The translations under genes were made by a program, and so were the position numbers. DNA of 64,000 bases from Auanema rhodensis (taxonomy: Eukaryota > Nematoda > Chromadorea > Rhabditida > Rhabditidae), in contig OZ059900.1 of assembly GCA_964057225.1 (NCBI GenBank), positions 25,311,638 through 25,375,637 on the forward strand. The letters run 5' to 3'. Below the pieces are notes generated by a model. It saw nothing but the letters and a program-made list of their open reading frames with translations. It was not told the origin of the DNA and ran no database searches. Below are positions 37,268 through 51,500 of this stretch, one piece after another. Each line of letters starts with the position of its first letter. Position 1 is the stretch's first letter.

Positions 37268-39660
37268 ATATTTCTCATGGGAAATACTGTGTTTTTGTAT
37301 TTTTCTAGTGTTCAGCATGTAAAATGCTTCATTTTAGTATGTAACACGCTGAAATTCGTTGCATTTGACGACTCATATGAACAAAAATCGATTTAATCAA
37401 TATTAGCCATAAGGGGCGTGCCCTCAGAATATGCTAATTTCCTAAATTTTCTAACCCCTGTTTTTTTGTCGTGAAAGTGGAACTAGACGTTGTACGAACA
37501 ATTTTGAGCTAGGTTTCATTGACATTGCATGATTTGAACACATGAAATCGTAAGTCAAAACCTTGTTTACAGCGATATTTCCAAAAACTGGTTTTCCAGC
37601 ATAATAAAATTTTTCTCATGGGAAATACTGTGTTTTTGTATTTTTCTAGTGTTCAGAATGTAGAATGCTTCATTTTAGTATGTAACACGCTGAAATTCGT
37701 TGCATTTGACGACTCATATGAACAAAAATCGATTTAATCAATATTAGCCATAAGGGGCGTGCCCTCAGAATATGCTAATTTCCTTAATTTTCTAACCCCT
37801 GTTTTTTTGTCGTGAAAGTGGAACTAGACGTTGTACGAACAATTTTGAGCTAGGTTTCATTGACATTGCATGAGTTTGAACACATGAAATCGTAAGTCAA
37901 AACCTTGTTTACAGCGAATTTTCCAAAAACTGGTTTTCCAGCATAATAAAATATTTCTCATGGGAAATACTGTGTTTTTGTATTTTTCTAGTGTTCAGCA
38001 TGTAAAATGCTTCATTTTAGTATGTAACACGCTGAAATTCGTTGCATTTGACGACTCATATGAACAAAAATCGATTTAATCAATATTAGCCATAAGGGGC
38101 GTGCCCTCAGAATATGCTAATTTCCTTAATTTTCTAACCCCTGTTTTTTTGTCGTGAAAGTGGAACTAGACGTTGTACGAACAATTTTGAGCTAGGTTTC
38201 ATTGACATTGCATGAGTTTGAACACATGAAATCGTAAGTCAAAACCTTGTTTACAGCGAAATTTCCAAAAACTGGTTTTCCAGCATAATAAAATATTTCT
38301 CATGGGAAATACTGTGTTTTTGTATTTTTCTAGTGTTCAGCATGTAAAATGCTTCATTTTAGTATGTAACACGCTGAAATTCGTTGCATTTGACGACTCA
38401 TATGAACAAAAATCGATTTAATCAATATTAGCCATAAGGGGCGTGCCCTCAGAATATGCTAATTTCCTTAATTTTCTAACCCCTGTTTTTTTGTCGTGAA
38501 AGTGGAACTAGACGTTGTACGAACAATTTTGAGCTAGGTTTCATTGACATTGCATGAGTTTGAACACATTAAATCGTAAGTCAAAACCTTGTTTACAGCG
38601 AAATTTCCAAAAACTGGTTTTCCAGCATAATAAAATATTTCTCATGGGAAAAACTGTGTTTTTGTATTTTTCTAGTGTTCAGCATGTAAAATGCTTCATT
38701 TTAGTATGTAACACACTGAAATTTGTTGCATTTGACGACTCATATGAACAAAAATCGATTTAATCAATATTAGCCATAAGGGGCGTGCCCTCAGAATATG
38801 CTAATTTCCTTAATTTTCTAACCCCTGTTTTTTTGTCGTGAAAGTGGAACTAGACGTTGTACGAACAATTTTGAGCTAGGTTTCATTGACATTGCATGAG
38901 TTTGAACACATGAAATCGTAAGTCAAAACCTTGTTTACAGCGAAAATTCCAAAAACTGGTTTTCCAGCATAATAAAATATTTCTCATGGGAAATACTGTG
39001 TTTTTGTATTTTTCTAGTGTTCAGCATGTAAAATGCTTCATTTTAGTATGTAACACGCTGAAATTCGTTGCATTTGACGACTCATATGAACAAAAATCGA
39101 TTTAATCAATATTAGCCATAAGGGGCGTGCCCTCAGAATATGCTAATTTCCTTAATTTTCTAACCCCTGTTTTTTTGTCGTGAAAGTGGAACTAGACGAT
39201 GTACGAACAATTTTGAGCTAGGTTTCATTGACATTGCATGAGTTTGAACACATGAAATCGTAAGTCAAAACCTTGTTTACAGCGAAATTTCCAAAAACTG
39301 GTTTTCCAGCATAATAAAATATTTCTCATGGGAAATACTGTGTTTTTGTATTTTTCTAGTGTTCAGCATGTAAAATGCTTCATTTTAGTATGTAACACGC
39401 TGAAATTCGTTGCATTTGACGACTCATATGAACAAAAATCGATTTAATCAATATTAGCCATAAGGGGCGTGCCCTCAGAATATGCTAATTTCCTTAATTT
39501 TCTAACCCCTGTTTTTTTGTCGTGAAAGTGGAACTAGACGTTGTACGAACAATTTTGAGCTAGGTTTCATTGACATTGCATGAGTTTGAACACATGAAAT
39601 CGTAAGTCAAAACCTTGTTTACAGCGAAATTTCCAAAAACTGGTTTTCCAGCATAATAAA
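37268..39660 (+). repeat. Domain IV: seven-monomer block A-B-K-Z-G-L-K (2393 bp)
   Basis: Units start at 37268, 37609, 37951, 38293 (cacattaaat), 38635, 38977 and 39319. Private changes are cagcgaatttt at about 37918 and cgaaaattcc at about 38941. Confidence 0.9.
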
Positions 39661-42600
39661 ATATTTCTCATGGGAAATACTGTGTTTTTGTATTTTTCTA
39701 GTGTTCAGCATGTAAAATGCTTCATTTTAGTATGTAACACGCTGAAATTCGTTGCATTTGACGACTCATATGAACAAAAATCGATTTAATCAATATTAGC
39801 CATAAGGGGCGTGCCCTCAGAATATGCTAATTTCCTAAATTTTCTAACCCCTGTTTTTTTGTCGTGAAAGTGGAACTAGACGTTGTACGAACAATTTTGA
39901 GCTAGGTTTCATTGACATTGCATGATTTGAACACATGAAATCGTAAGTCAAAACCTTGTTTACAGCGATATTTCCAAAAACTGGTTTTCCAGCATAATAA
40001 AATTTTTCTCATGGGAAATACTGTGTTTTTGTATTTTTCTAGTGTTCAGAATGTAGAATGCTTCATTTTAGTATGTAACACGCTGAAATTCGTTGCATTT
40101 GACGACTCATATGAACAAAAATCGATTTAATCAATATTAGCCATAAGGGGCGTGCCCTCAGAATATGCTAATTTCCTTAATTTTCTAACCCCTGTTTTTT
40201 TGTCGTGAAAGTGGAACTAGACGTTGTACGAACAATTTTGAGCTAGGTTTCATTGACATTGCATGAGTTTGAACACATGAAATCGTAAGTCAAAACCTTG
40301 TTTACAGCGAAATTTCCAAAAACTGGTTTTCCAGCATAATAAAATATTTCTCATGGGAAATACTGTGTTTTTGTATTTTTCTAGTGTTCAGCATGTAAAA
40401 TGCTTCATTTTAGTATGTAACACGCTGAAATTCGTTGCATTTGACGACTCATATGAACAAAAATCGATTTAATCAATATTAGCCATAAGGGGCGTGCCCT
40501 CAGAATATGCTAATTTCCTTAATTTTCTAACCCCTGTTTTTTTGTCGTGAAAGTGGAACTAGACGATGTACGAACAATTTTGAGCTAGGTTTCATTGACA
40601 TTGCATGAGTTTGAACACATGAAATCGTAAGTCAAAACCTTGTTTACAGCGAAATTTCCAAAAACTGGTTTTCCAGCATAATAAAATATTTCTCATGGGA
40701 AATACTGTGTTTTTGTATTTTTCTAGCGTTCAGCATGTAAAATGCTTCATTTTAGTATGTAACACGCTGAAATTCGTTGCATTTAACGACTCATATGAAC
40801 AAAAATCGATTTAATCAATATTAGCCATAAGGGGCGTGCCCTCAGAATATGCTAATTTCCTTAATTTTCTAACCCCTGTTTTTTTGTCGTGAAAGTGGAA
40901 CTAGACGATGTACGAACAATTTTGAGCTAGGTTTCATTGACATTGCATGAGTTTGAACACATGAAATCGTAAGTCAAAACCTTGTTTACAGCGAAATTTC
41001 CAAAAACTGGTTTTCCAGCATAAAAAAATATTTCTCATGGGAAACACTGTGTTTTTGTATTTTTCTAGTGTTCAGCATGTAAAATGCTTCATTTTAGTAT
41101 GTAACACGCTGAAATTCGTTGCATTTGACGACTCATATGAACAAAAATCGATTTAATCAATATTAGCCATAAGGGGCGTGCCCTCAGAATATGCTAATTT
41201 CCTTAATTTTCTAACCCCTGTTTTTTCGTTGTGAAAGTGGAACTAGACGTTGTACGAACAATTTTGAGCTAGGTTTCATTGACATTGCATGAGTTTGAAC
41301 ACATGAAATCGTAAGTCAAAACCTTGTTTACAGCGAAATTTCCAAAAACTGGTTTTCCAGCATAATAAAATATTTCTCATGGGAAATACTGTGTTTTTGT
41401 ATTTTTCTAGTGTTCAGCATGTAGAATGCTTCATTTTAGTATGTAACACGCTGAAATTCGTTGCATTTGACGACTCATATGAACAAAAATCGATTTAATC
41501 AATATTAGCCATAAGGGGCGTGCCCTCAGAATATGCTAATTTCCTAAATTTTCTAACCCCTGTTTTTTTGTTGTGAAAGTGGAACTAGACGTTGTACGAA
41601 CAATTTTGAGCTAGGTTTCATTGACATTGCATGATTTGAACACATGAAATCGTAAGTCAAAACCTTGTTTACAGCGATATTTCCAAAAACTGGTTTTCCA
41701 GCATAATAAAATTTTTCTCATGGGAAATACTGTGTTTTTGTATTTTTCTAGTGTTCAGAATGTAGAATGCTTCATTTTAGTATGTAACACGCTGAAATTC
41801 GTTGCATTTGACGACTCATATGAACAAAAATCGATTTAATCAATATTAGCCATAAGGGGCGTGCCCTCAGAATATGCTAATTTCCTTAATTTTCTAACCC
41901 CTGTTTTTTTGTCGTGAAAGTGGAACTAGACGTTGTACGAACAATTTTGAGCTAGGTTTCATTGACATTGCATGAGTTTGAACACATGAAATCGTAAGTC
42001 AAAACCTTGTTTACAGCGAAATTTCCAAAAACTGGTTTTCCAGCATAATAAAATATTTCTCATGGGAAATACTGTGTTTTTGTATTTTTCTAGTGTTCAG
42101 CATGTAAAATGCTTCATTTTAGTATGTAACACGCTGAAATTCGTTGCATTTGACGACTCATATGAACAAAAATCGATTTAATCAATATTAGCCATAAGGG
42201 GCGTGCCCTCAGAATATGCTAATTTCCTTAATTTTCTAACCCCTGTTTTTTTGTCGTGAAAGTGGAACTAGACGATGTACGAACAATTTTGAGCTAGGTT
42301 TCATTGACATTGCATGAGTTTGAACACATGAAATCGTAAGTCAAATCCTTGTTTACAGCGAAATTTCCAAAAACTGGTTTTCCAGCATAATAAAATATTT
42401 CTCATGGGAAATACTGTGTTTTTGTATTTTTCTAGCGTTCAGCATGTAAAATGCTTCATTTTAGTATGTAACACGCTGAAATTCGTTGCATTTAACGACT
42501 CATATGAACAAAAATCGATTTAATCAATATTAGCCATAAGGGGCGTGCCCTCAGAATATGCTAATTTCCTAAATTTTCTAACCCCTGTTTTTTTGTCGTG

Positions 42601-43078
42601 AAAGTGGAACTAGACGATGTACGAACAATTTTGAGCTAGGTTTCATTGACATTGCATGAGTTTGAACACATGAAATCGTAAGTCAAAACCTTGTTTACAG
42701 CGAAATTTCCAAAAACTGGTTTTCCAGCATAAAAAAATATTTCTCATGGGAAACACTGTGTTTTTGTATTTTTCTAGTGTTCAGCATGTAAAATGCTTCA
42801 TTTTAGTATGTAACACGCTGAAATTCGTTGCATTTGACGACTCATATGAACAAAAATCGATTTAATCAATATTAGCCATAAGGGGCGTGCCCTCAGAATA
42901 TGCTAATTTCCTTAATTTTCTAACCCCTGTTTTTTCGTTGTGAAAGTGGAACTAGACGTTGTACGAACAATTTTGAGCTAGGTTTCATTGACATTGCATG
43001 AGTTTGAACACATGAAATCGTAAGTCAAAACCTTGTTTACAGCGAAATTTCCAAAAACTGGTTTTCCAGCATAATAAA
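39661..43078 (+). repeat. Domain IV: two tandem five-monomer blocks A-B-L-M-N
   Basis: First copy starts at 39661, 40002, 40344, 40686, 41028. Second copy starts at 41370, 41711, 42053, 42395, 42737. They match the block at 30431. The second copy has gtcaaatcc at about 42342 and cctaaat in its M unit. The A unit at 41370 has ttgttgtg. The B unit at 41711 is the last B-type monomer in the window. Confidence 0.9.
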
Positions 43079-45129
43079 ATATTTCTCATGGGAAATACTG
43101 TGTTTTTGTATTTTTCTAGTGTTCAGCATGTAGAATGCTTCATTTTAGTATGTAACACGCTGAAATTCGTTGCATTTGACGACTCATATGAACAAAAATC
43201 GATTTAATCAATATTAGCCATAAGGGGCGTGCCCTCAGAATATGCTAATTTCCTAAATTTTCTAACCCCTGTTTTTTTGTCGTGAAAGTGGAACTAGACG
43301 TTGTACGAACAATTTTGAGCTAGGTTTCATTGACATTGCATGATTTGAACACATGAAATCGTAAGTCAAAACCTTGTTTACAGCGAAATTTCCAAAAACT
43401 GGTTTTCCAGCATAATAAAATATTTCTCATGGGAAATACAGTGTTTTTGTGTTTTTGTAGTGTTCAGCATGTAAAATGCGTCATTTTAGTATGTAAAACG
43501 CTGAAATTCGTTGCATTTGACGACTCATATGAACAAAAATCGGTTTTATCAATATTAGCCATAAGGGGCGTGCCCTCAGAATATGCTAATTTCCTTAATT
43601 TTCTAACCCCTGTTTTTTTGTCGTGAAAGTGGAACTAGACGTTGTACAAACAATTTTGAGCTAGGTTTCATTGACATTGCATGAGTTTGAACACATGAAA
43701 TCGTAAGTCAAAACCTTGTTTACAGCGAAATTTCCAAAAACTGGTTTTCCAGCATAATAAAATATTTCTCATGGGAAATACTGTGTTTTTATATTTTTCT
43801 AGTGTTCAGCATGTGAAATGCTTAATTTTAGTATGTAACACGCTGAAATTCGTTGCATTTGACGGCTCATATGAACAAAAATCGATTTAATCAATATTAG
43901 CCATAAGGGGCGTGCCCTCAGAATATGCTAATTTCCTTAATTTTCTAACCCCTGTTTTTTTGTCGTGAAAGTGGAACTAGACGTTGTACGAACAATTTTG
44001 AGCTAGGTTTCATTGACATTGCATGAGTTTGAACACATGAAATCGTAAGTCAAAACCTTGTTTACAGCGAAATTTCCAAAAACTGGTTTTCCAGCATAAT
44101 AAAATATTTCTCATGGGAAATACTGTGTTTTTGTATTTTTCTAGTGTTCAGCATGTAAAATGCTTCATTTTAGTATGTAACACGCTGAAATTCGTTGCAT
44201 TTGACGACTCATATGAACAAAAATCGATTTAATCAATATTAGCCATAAGGGGCGTGCCCTCAGAATATGCTAATTTCCTAAATTTTCTAACCCCTGTTTT
44301 TTTGTCGTGAAAGTGGAACAAGACGTTCTACGAACAATTTTGAGCTAGGTTTCATTGACATTGCATGAGTTTGAACACATGAAATCGTAAGTCAAAACCT
44401 TGTTTACAGCGAAATTTCCAAAAACTGGTTTTCCAGCATAATAAAATATTTCTCATGGGAAATACTGTGTTTTTGTATTTTTCTAGTGTTCAGCATGTAA
44501 AATGCTTCATTTTAGTATGTAACACGCTGAAATTCGTTGCATTTAACGACTCATATGAACAAAAATCGATTTAATCAATATTAGCCATAAGGGGCGTGCC
44601 CTCAGAATATGCTAATTTCCTAAATTTTCTAACCCCTGTTTTTTTGTCGTGAAAGTGGAACAAGACGATGTACGAACAATTTTGAGCTAGGTTTCATTGA
44701 CATTGCATGAGTTTGAACACATGAAATCGTAAGTCAAAACCTTGTTTACAGCGAAATTTCCAAAAACTGGTTTTCCAGCATAAAAAAATATTTCTCATGG
44801 GAAACACTGTGTTTTTGTATTTTTCTAGTGTTCAGCATGTAAAATGCTTCATTTTAGTATGTAACACGCTGAAATTCGTTGCATTTGACGACTCATATGA
44901 ACAAAAATCGATTTAATCAATATTAGCCATAAGGGGCGTGCCCTCAGAATATGCTAATTTCCTTAATTTTCTAACCCCTGTTTTTTCGTTGTGAAAGTGG
45001 AACTAGACGTTGTACGAACAATTTTGAGCTAGGTTTCATTGACATTGCATGAGTTTGAACACATGAAATCGTAAGTCAAAACCTTGTTTACAGCGAAATT
45101 TCCAAAAACTGGTTTTCCAGCATAATAAA
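43079..45129 (+). repeat. Domain V: six-monomer HOR A-O-Y-J-M-N (2051 bp)
   Basis: Units start at 43079 (A', gtagaatg, deletion), 43420 (O), 43762 (Y), 44104 (J: cctaaat, gaacaagacgttct), 44446 (M-like with gaacaagacgatg) and 44788 (N). It begins to repeat at 45130. Here an O unit takes the place after A that B holds in domains I-IV. Confidence 0.88.
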
Positions 45130-48100
45130 ATATTTCTCATGGGAAATACTGTGTTTTTGTATTTTTCTAGTGTTCAGCATGTAGAATGCTTCATTTTAGT
45201 ATGTAACACGCTGAAATTCGTTGCATTTGACGACTCATATGAACAAAAATCGATTTAATCAATATTAGCCATAAGGGGCGTGCCCTCAGAATATGCTAAT
45301 TTCCTAAATTTTCTAACCCCTGTTTTTTTGTCGTGAAAGTGGAACTAGACGTTGTACGAACAATTTTGAGCTAGGTTTCATTGACATTGCATGATTTGAA
45401 CACATGAAATCGTAAGTCAAAACCTTGTTTACAGCGAAATTTCCAAAAACTGGTTTTCCAGCATAATAAAATATTTCTCATGGGAAATACAGTGTTTTTG
45501 TGTTTTTGTAGTGTTCAGCATGTAAAATGCGTCATTTTAGTATGTAAAACGCTGAAATTCGTTGCATTTGACGACTCATATGAACAAAAATCGGTTTTAT
45601 CAATATTAGCCATAAGGGGCGTGCCCTCAGAATATGCTAATTTCCTTAATTTTCTAACCCCTGTTTTTTTGTCGTGAAAGTGGAACTAGACGTTGTACAA
45701 ACAATTTTGAGCTAGGTTTCATTGACATTGCATGAGTTTGAACACATGAAATCGTAAGTCAAAACCTTGTTTACAGCGAAATTTCCAAAAACTGGTTTTC
45801 CAGCATAATAAAATATTTCTCATGGGAAATACTGTGTTTTTATATTTTTCTAGTGTTCAGCATGTGAAATGCTTAATTTTAGTATGTAACACGCTGAAAT
45901 TCGTTGCATTTGACGGCTCATATGAACAAAAATCGGTTTTATCAATATTAGCCATAAGGGGCGTGCCCTCAGAATATGCTAATTTCCTTAATTTTCTAAC
46001 CCCTGTTTTTTTGTCGTGAAAGTGGAACTAGACGTTGTACAAACAATTTTGAGCTAGGTTTCATTGACATTGCATGAGTTTGAACACATGAAATCGTAAG
46101 TCAAAACCTTGTTTACAGCGAAATTTCCAAAAACTGGTTTTCCAGCATAATAAAATATTTCTCATGGGAAATACTGTGTTTTTGTATTTTTCTAGTGTTC
46201 AGCATGTAAAATGCTTCATTTTAGTATGTAACACGCTGAAATTCGTTGCATTTGACGACTCATATGAACAAAAATCGATTTAATCAATATTAGCCATAAG
46301 GGGCGTGCCCTCAGAATATGCTAATTTCCTCAATTTTCTAACCCCTGTTTTTTGTCGTGAAAGTGGAACTAGACGTTGTACGAACAATTTTGAGCTAGGT
46401 TTCATTGACATTGCATGAGTTTGAACACATGAAATCGTAAGTCAAAACCTTGTTTACAGCGAAATTTCCAAAAACTGGTTTTCCAGCATAATAAAATATT
46501 TCTCATGGGAAATACTGTGTTTTTGTATTTTTCTAGTGTTCAGCATGTAAAATGCTTCATTTTAATATGTAACACGCTGAAATTCGTTCCATTTGACGAC
46601 TCATATGAACAAAAATCGATTTAATCAATATTAGCCATAAGGGGCGTGCCCTCAGAATATGCTAATTTCCTTAATTTTCTAACCCCTGTTTTTTTGTCGT
46701 GAAAGTGGAACTAGACGTTGTACGAACAATTTTGAGCTAGGTTTCATTGACATTGCATGAGTTTGAACACATGAAATCGTAAGTCAAAACCTTGTTTACA
46801 GCGAAATTTCCAAAAACTGGTTTTCCAGCATAATAAAATATTTCTCATGGGAAATACTGTGTTTTTGTATTTTTCTAGTGTTCAGCATGTAAAATGCTTC
46901 ATTTTAGTATGTAACACGCTAAAATTCGTTGCATTTGACGACTCATATGAACAAAAATCGATTTAATCAATATTAGCCATAAGGGGCGTGCCCTCAGAAT
47001 ATGCTAATTTCCTTAATTTTCTAACCCCTGTTTTTTTGTCGTGAAAGTGGAACTAGACGATGTACGAACAATTTTGAGCTAGGTTTCATTGACATTGCAT
47101 GAGTTTGAACACATGAAATCGTAAGTCAAAACCTTGTTTACAGCGAAATTTCCAAAAACTGGTTTTCCAGCATAATAAAATATTTCTCATGGGAAATACT
47201 GTGTTTTTGTATTTTTCTAGTGTTCAGCATGTAAAATGCTTCATTTTAGTATGTAACACGCTGAAATTCGTTGCATTTGACGACTCATATGAACAAAAAT
47301 CGATTTAATCAATATTAGCCATAAGGGGCGTGCCCTCAGAATATGCTAATTTCCTTAATTTTCTAACCCCTGTTTTTTTGTCGTGAAAGTGGAACTAGAC
47401 GTTGTACGAACAATTTTGAGCTAGGTTTCATTGACATTGCATGAGTTTGAACACATGAAATCGTAAGTCAAAACCTTGTTTACAGCGAAATTTCCAAAAA
47501 CTGGTTTTCCAGCATAATAAAATATTTCTCATGGGAAATACTGTGTTTTTGTATTTTTCTAGTGTTCAGCATGTAAAATGCTTCATTTTAGTATGTAACA
47601 CGCTGAAATTCGTTGCATTTGACGACTCATATGAACAAAAATCGATTTAATCAATATTAGCCATAAGGGGCGTGCCCTCAGAATATGCTAATTTCCTAAA
47701 TTTTCTAACCCCTGTTTTTTTGTCGTGAAAGTGGAACTAGACGTTGTACGAACAATTTTGAGCTAGGTTTCATTGACATTGCATGAGTTTGAACACATGA
47801 AATCGTAAGTCAAAACCTTGTTTACAGCGAAATTTCCAAAAACTGGTTTTCCAGCATAATAAAATATTTCTCATGGGAAATACTGTGTTTTTGTATTTTT
47901 CTAGTGTTCAGCATGTAAAATGCTTCATTTTAGTATGTAACACGCTAAAATTCGTTGCATTTGACGACTCATATGAACAAAAATCGGTTTTATCAATATT
48001 AGCCATAAGGGGCGTGCCCTCAGAATATGCTAATTTCCTTAATTTTCTAACCCCTGTTTTTTTGTCGTGAAAGTGGAACTAGACGATGTACGAACAATTT

Positions 48101-48547
48101 TGAGCTAGGTTTCATTGACATTGCATGAGTTTGAACACATGAAATCGTAAGTCAAAACCTTGTTTACAGCGAAATTTCCAAAAACTGGTTTTCCAGCATA
48201 ATAAAATATTTCTCATGGGAAATACTGTGTTTTTGTATTTTTCTAGTGTTCAGCATGTGAAATGCTTCATTTTAGTATGTAACACGCTGAAATTCGTTGC
48301 ATTTGACGACTCATATGAACAAAAATCGATTTAATCAATATTAGCCATAAGGGGCGTGCCCTCAGAATATGCTAATTTCCTTAATTTTCTAACCCCTGTT
48401 TTTTTGTCGTGAAAGTGGAACTAGACGTTGTACGAACAATTTTGAGCTAGGTTTCATTGACATTGCATGAGTTTGAACACATGAAATCGTAAGTCAAAAC
48501 CTTGTTTACAGCGAAATTTCCAAAAACTGGTTTTCCAGCATAATAAA
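45130..48547 (+). repeat. Domain V: ten-monomer transitional block
   Basis: Units start at 45130 (A'), 45471 (O), 45813 (Y/O chimera), 46155 (T: cctcaat with a T6 run, 341 bp), 46496 (U: ttttaatatg, ttcgttccat), 46838 (gctaaaatt), 47180 (K), 47522 (cctaaat, no deletion), 47864 (gctaaaatt plus the A124G/A128T patch) and 48206 (gtgaaatgcttcat). T-U recurs at 48548 and at 52305-52646, linking this block to domain VI. Confidence 0.85.
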
Positions 48548-51500
48548 ATATTTCTCATGGGAAATACTGTGTTTTTGTATTTTTCTAGTGTTCAGCATGT
48601 AAAATGCTTCATTTTAGTATGTAACACGCTGAAATTCGTTGCATTTGACGACTCATATGAACAAAAATCGATTTAATCAATATTAGCCATAAGGGGCGTG
48701 CCCTCAGAATATGCTAATTTCCTCAATTTTCTAACCCCTGTTTTTTGTCGTGAAAGTGGAACTAGACGTTGTACGAACAATTTTGAGCTAGGTTTCATTG
48801 ACATTGCATGAGTTTGAACACATGAAATCGTAAGTCAAAACCTTGTTTACAGCGAAATTTCCAAAAACTGGTTTTCCAGCATAATAAAATATTTCTCATG
48901 GGAAATACTGTGTTTTTGTATTTTTCTAGTGTTCAGCATGTAAAATGCTTCATTTTAATATGTAACACGCTGAAATTCGTTCCATTTGACGACTCATATG
49001 AACAAAAATCGATTTAATCAATATTAGCCATAAGGGGCGTGCCCTCAGAATATGCTAATTTCCTTAATTTTCTAACCCCTGTTTTTTTGTCGTGAAAGTG
49101 GAACAAGACGTTGTACGAACAATTTTGAGCTAGGTTTCATTGACATTGCATGATTTGAACACATGAAATCGTAAGTCAAAACCTTGTTTACAGCGAAATT
49201 TCCAAAAACTGGTTTTCCAGCATAATAAAATATTTCTCATGTGAACTACAGTGTTTTTGTATTTTTTTAGTGTTCAGCATGTAAAATGCTTCATTTTAGT
49301 ATGTAACACGCTGAAATTCGTTGCATTTGACGACTCATATGAACAAAAATCGATTTAATCAATATTAGCCATAAGGGGCGTGCCCTCAGAATATGCTAAT
49401 TTCCTTAATTTTCTAACCCCTGTTTTTTTGTCGTGAAAGTGGAACAAGACGTTGTACGAACAATTTTGAGCTAGGTTTCATTGACATTGCATGATTTGAA
49501 CACATGAAATCGTAAGTCAAAACCTTGTTTACAGCGAAATTTCCAAAAACTGGTTTTCCAGCATAATAAAATATTTCTCATGGGAAATACTGTGTTTTTG
49601 TATTTTTCTAGTGTTCAGCATGTAAAATGCTTCATTTTAGTATGTAAAACGCTGAAATTTGTTGCATTTGACGACTCATATGAACAAAAATCGATTTTAT
49701 CAATATTAGCCATAAGGGGCGTGCCCTCAGAATATGCTAATTTCCTTAATTTTCTAACCCCTGTTTTTTTGTCGTGAAAGTGGAACTAGACGTTGTACGA
49801 ACAATTTTGAGCTAGGTTTCATTGACATTGCATGAGTTTGAACACATGAAATCGTAAGTCAAAACCTTGTTTACAGCGAAATTTCCAAAAACTGGTTTTC
49901 CAGCATAATAAAACATTTCTCAAGGGAAAAACTGTGTTTTTATATTTTTCTAGTGTTCAGCATGTGAAATGCTTTATTTTAGTATGTAACACGCTGAAAT
50001 TTGTTGCATTTGACGACTCATATGAACAAAAATCGATTTAATCAATATTAGCCATAAGGGGCGTGCCCTCAGAATATGCTAATTTCCTTAATTTTCTAAC
50101 CCCTGTTTTTTTGTCGTGAAAGTGGAACTAGACGTTGTACGAACAATTTTGAGCTAGGTTTCATTGACATTGCATGAGTTTGAACACATGAAATCGTAAG
50201 TCAAAACCTTGTTTACAGCGAAATTTCCAAAAACTGGTTTTCCAGCATAATAAAACATTTCTCAAGGGAAAAACTGTGTTTTTGTATTTTTCTAGTGTTC
50301 AGCATGTGAAATGCTTTATTTTAGTATGTAACACGCTGAAATTTGTTGCATTTGACGACTCATATGAACAAAAATCGATTTAATCAATATTAGCCATAAG
50401 GGGCGTGCCCTCAGAATATGCTAATTTCCTTAATTTTCTAACCCCTGTTTTTTTGTCGTGAAAGTGGAACTAGACGATGTACGAACAATTTTGAGCTAGG
50501 TTTCATTGACATTGCATGAGTTTGAACACATGAAATCGTAAGTCAAAACCTTGTTTACAGCGAAATTTCCAAAAACTGGTTTTCTAGCATAATAAAATAT
50601 TTCTCATGGGAAATACTGTGTTTTTGTATTTTTCTAGTGTTCAGCATGTAAAATGCTTCATTTTAGTATGTAACACGCTGAAATTCGTTGCATTTGACGA
50701 CTCATATGAACAAAAATCGATTTAATCAATATTAGCCATAAGGGGCGTGCCCTCAGAATATGCTAATTTCCTTAATTTTCTAACCCCTGTTTTTTTGTCG
50801 TGAAAGTGGAACTAGACGTTGTACGAACAATTTTGAGCTAGGTTTCATTGACATTGCATGAGTTTGAACACATGAAATCGTAAGTCAAAACCTTGTTTAC
50901 AGCGAAATTTCCAAAAACTGGTTTTCCAGCATAATAAAATATTTCTCATGGGAAATACTGTGTTTTTGTATTTTTCTAGTGTTCAGCATGTAAAATGCTT
51001 CATTTTAGTATGTAACACGCTGAAATTCGTTGCATTTGACGACTCATATGAACAAAAATCGATTTAATCAATATTAGCCATAAGGGGCGTGCCCTCAGAA
51101 TATGCTAATTTCCTAAATTTTCTAACCCGTGTTTTTTTGTCGTGAAAGTGGAACTAGACGTTGTACGAACAATTTTGAGCTAGGTTTCATTGACATTGCA
51201 TGATTTGAACACATGAAATCGTAAGTCAAAACCTTGTTTACAGCGAAATTTCCAAAAACTGGTTTTCCAGCATAATAAAATATTTCTCATGTGAAATACA
51301 GTGTTTTTGTATTTTTTTAGTGTTCAGCATGTAAAATGCGTCATTTTAGTATGTAAAACGCTGAAATTTGTTGCATTTGACGACTCATATGAACAAAAAT
51401 CGATTTTATCAATATTAGCCATAAGGGGCGTGCCCTCAGAATATGCTAATTTCCTTAATTTTCTAACCCCTGTTTTTTTGTCGTGAAAGTGGAACTAGAC

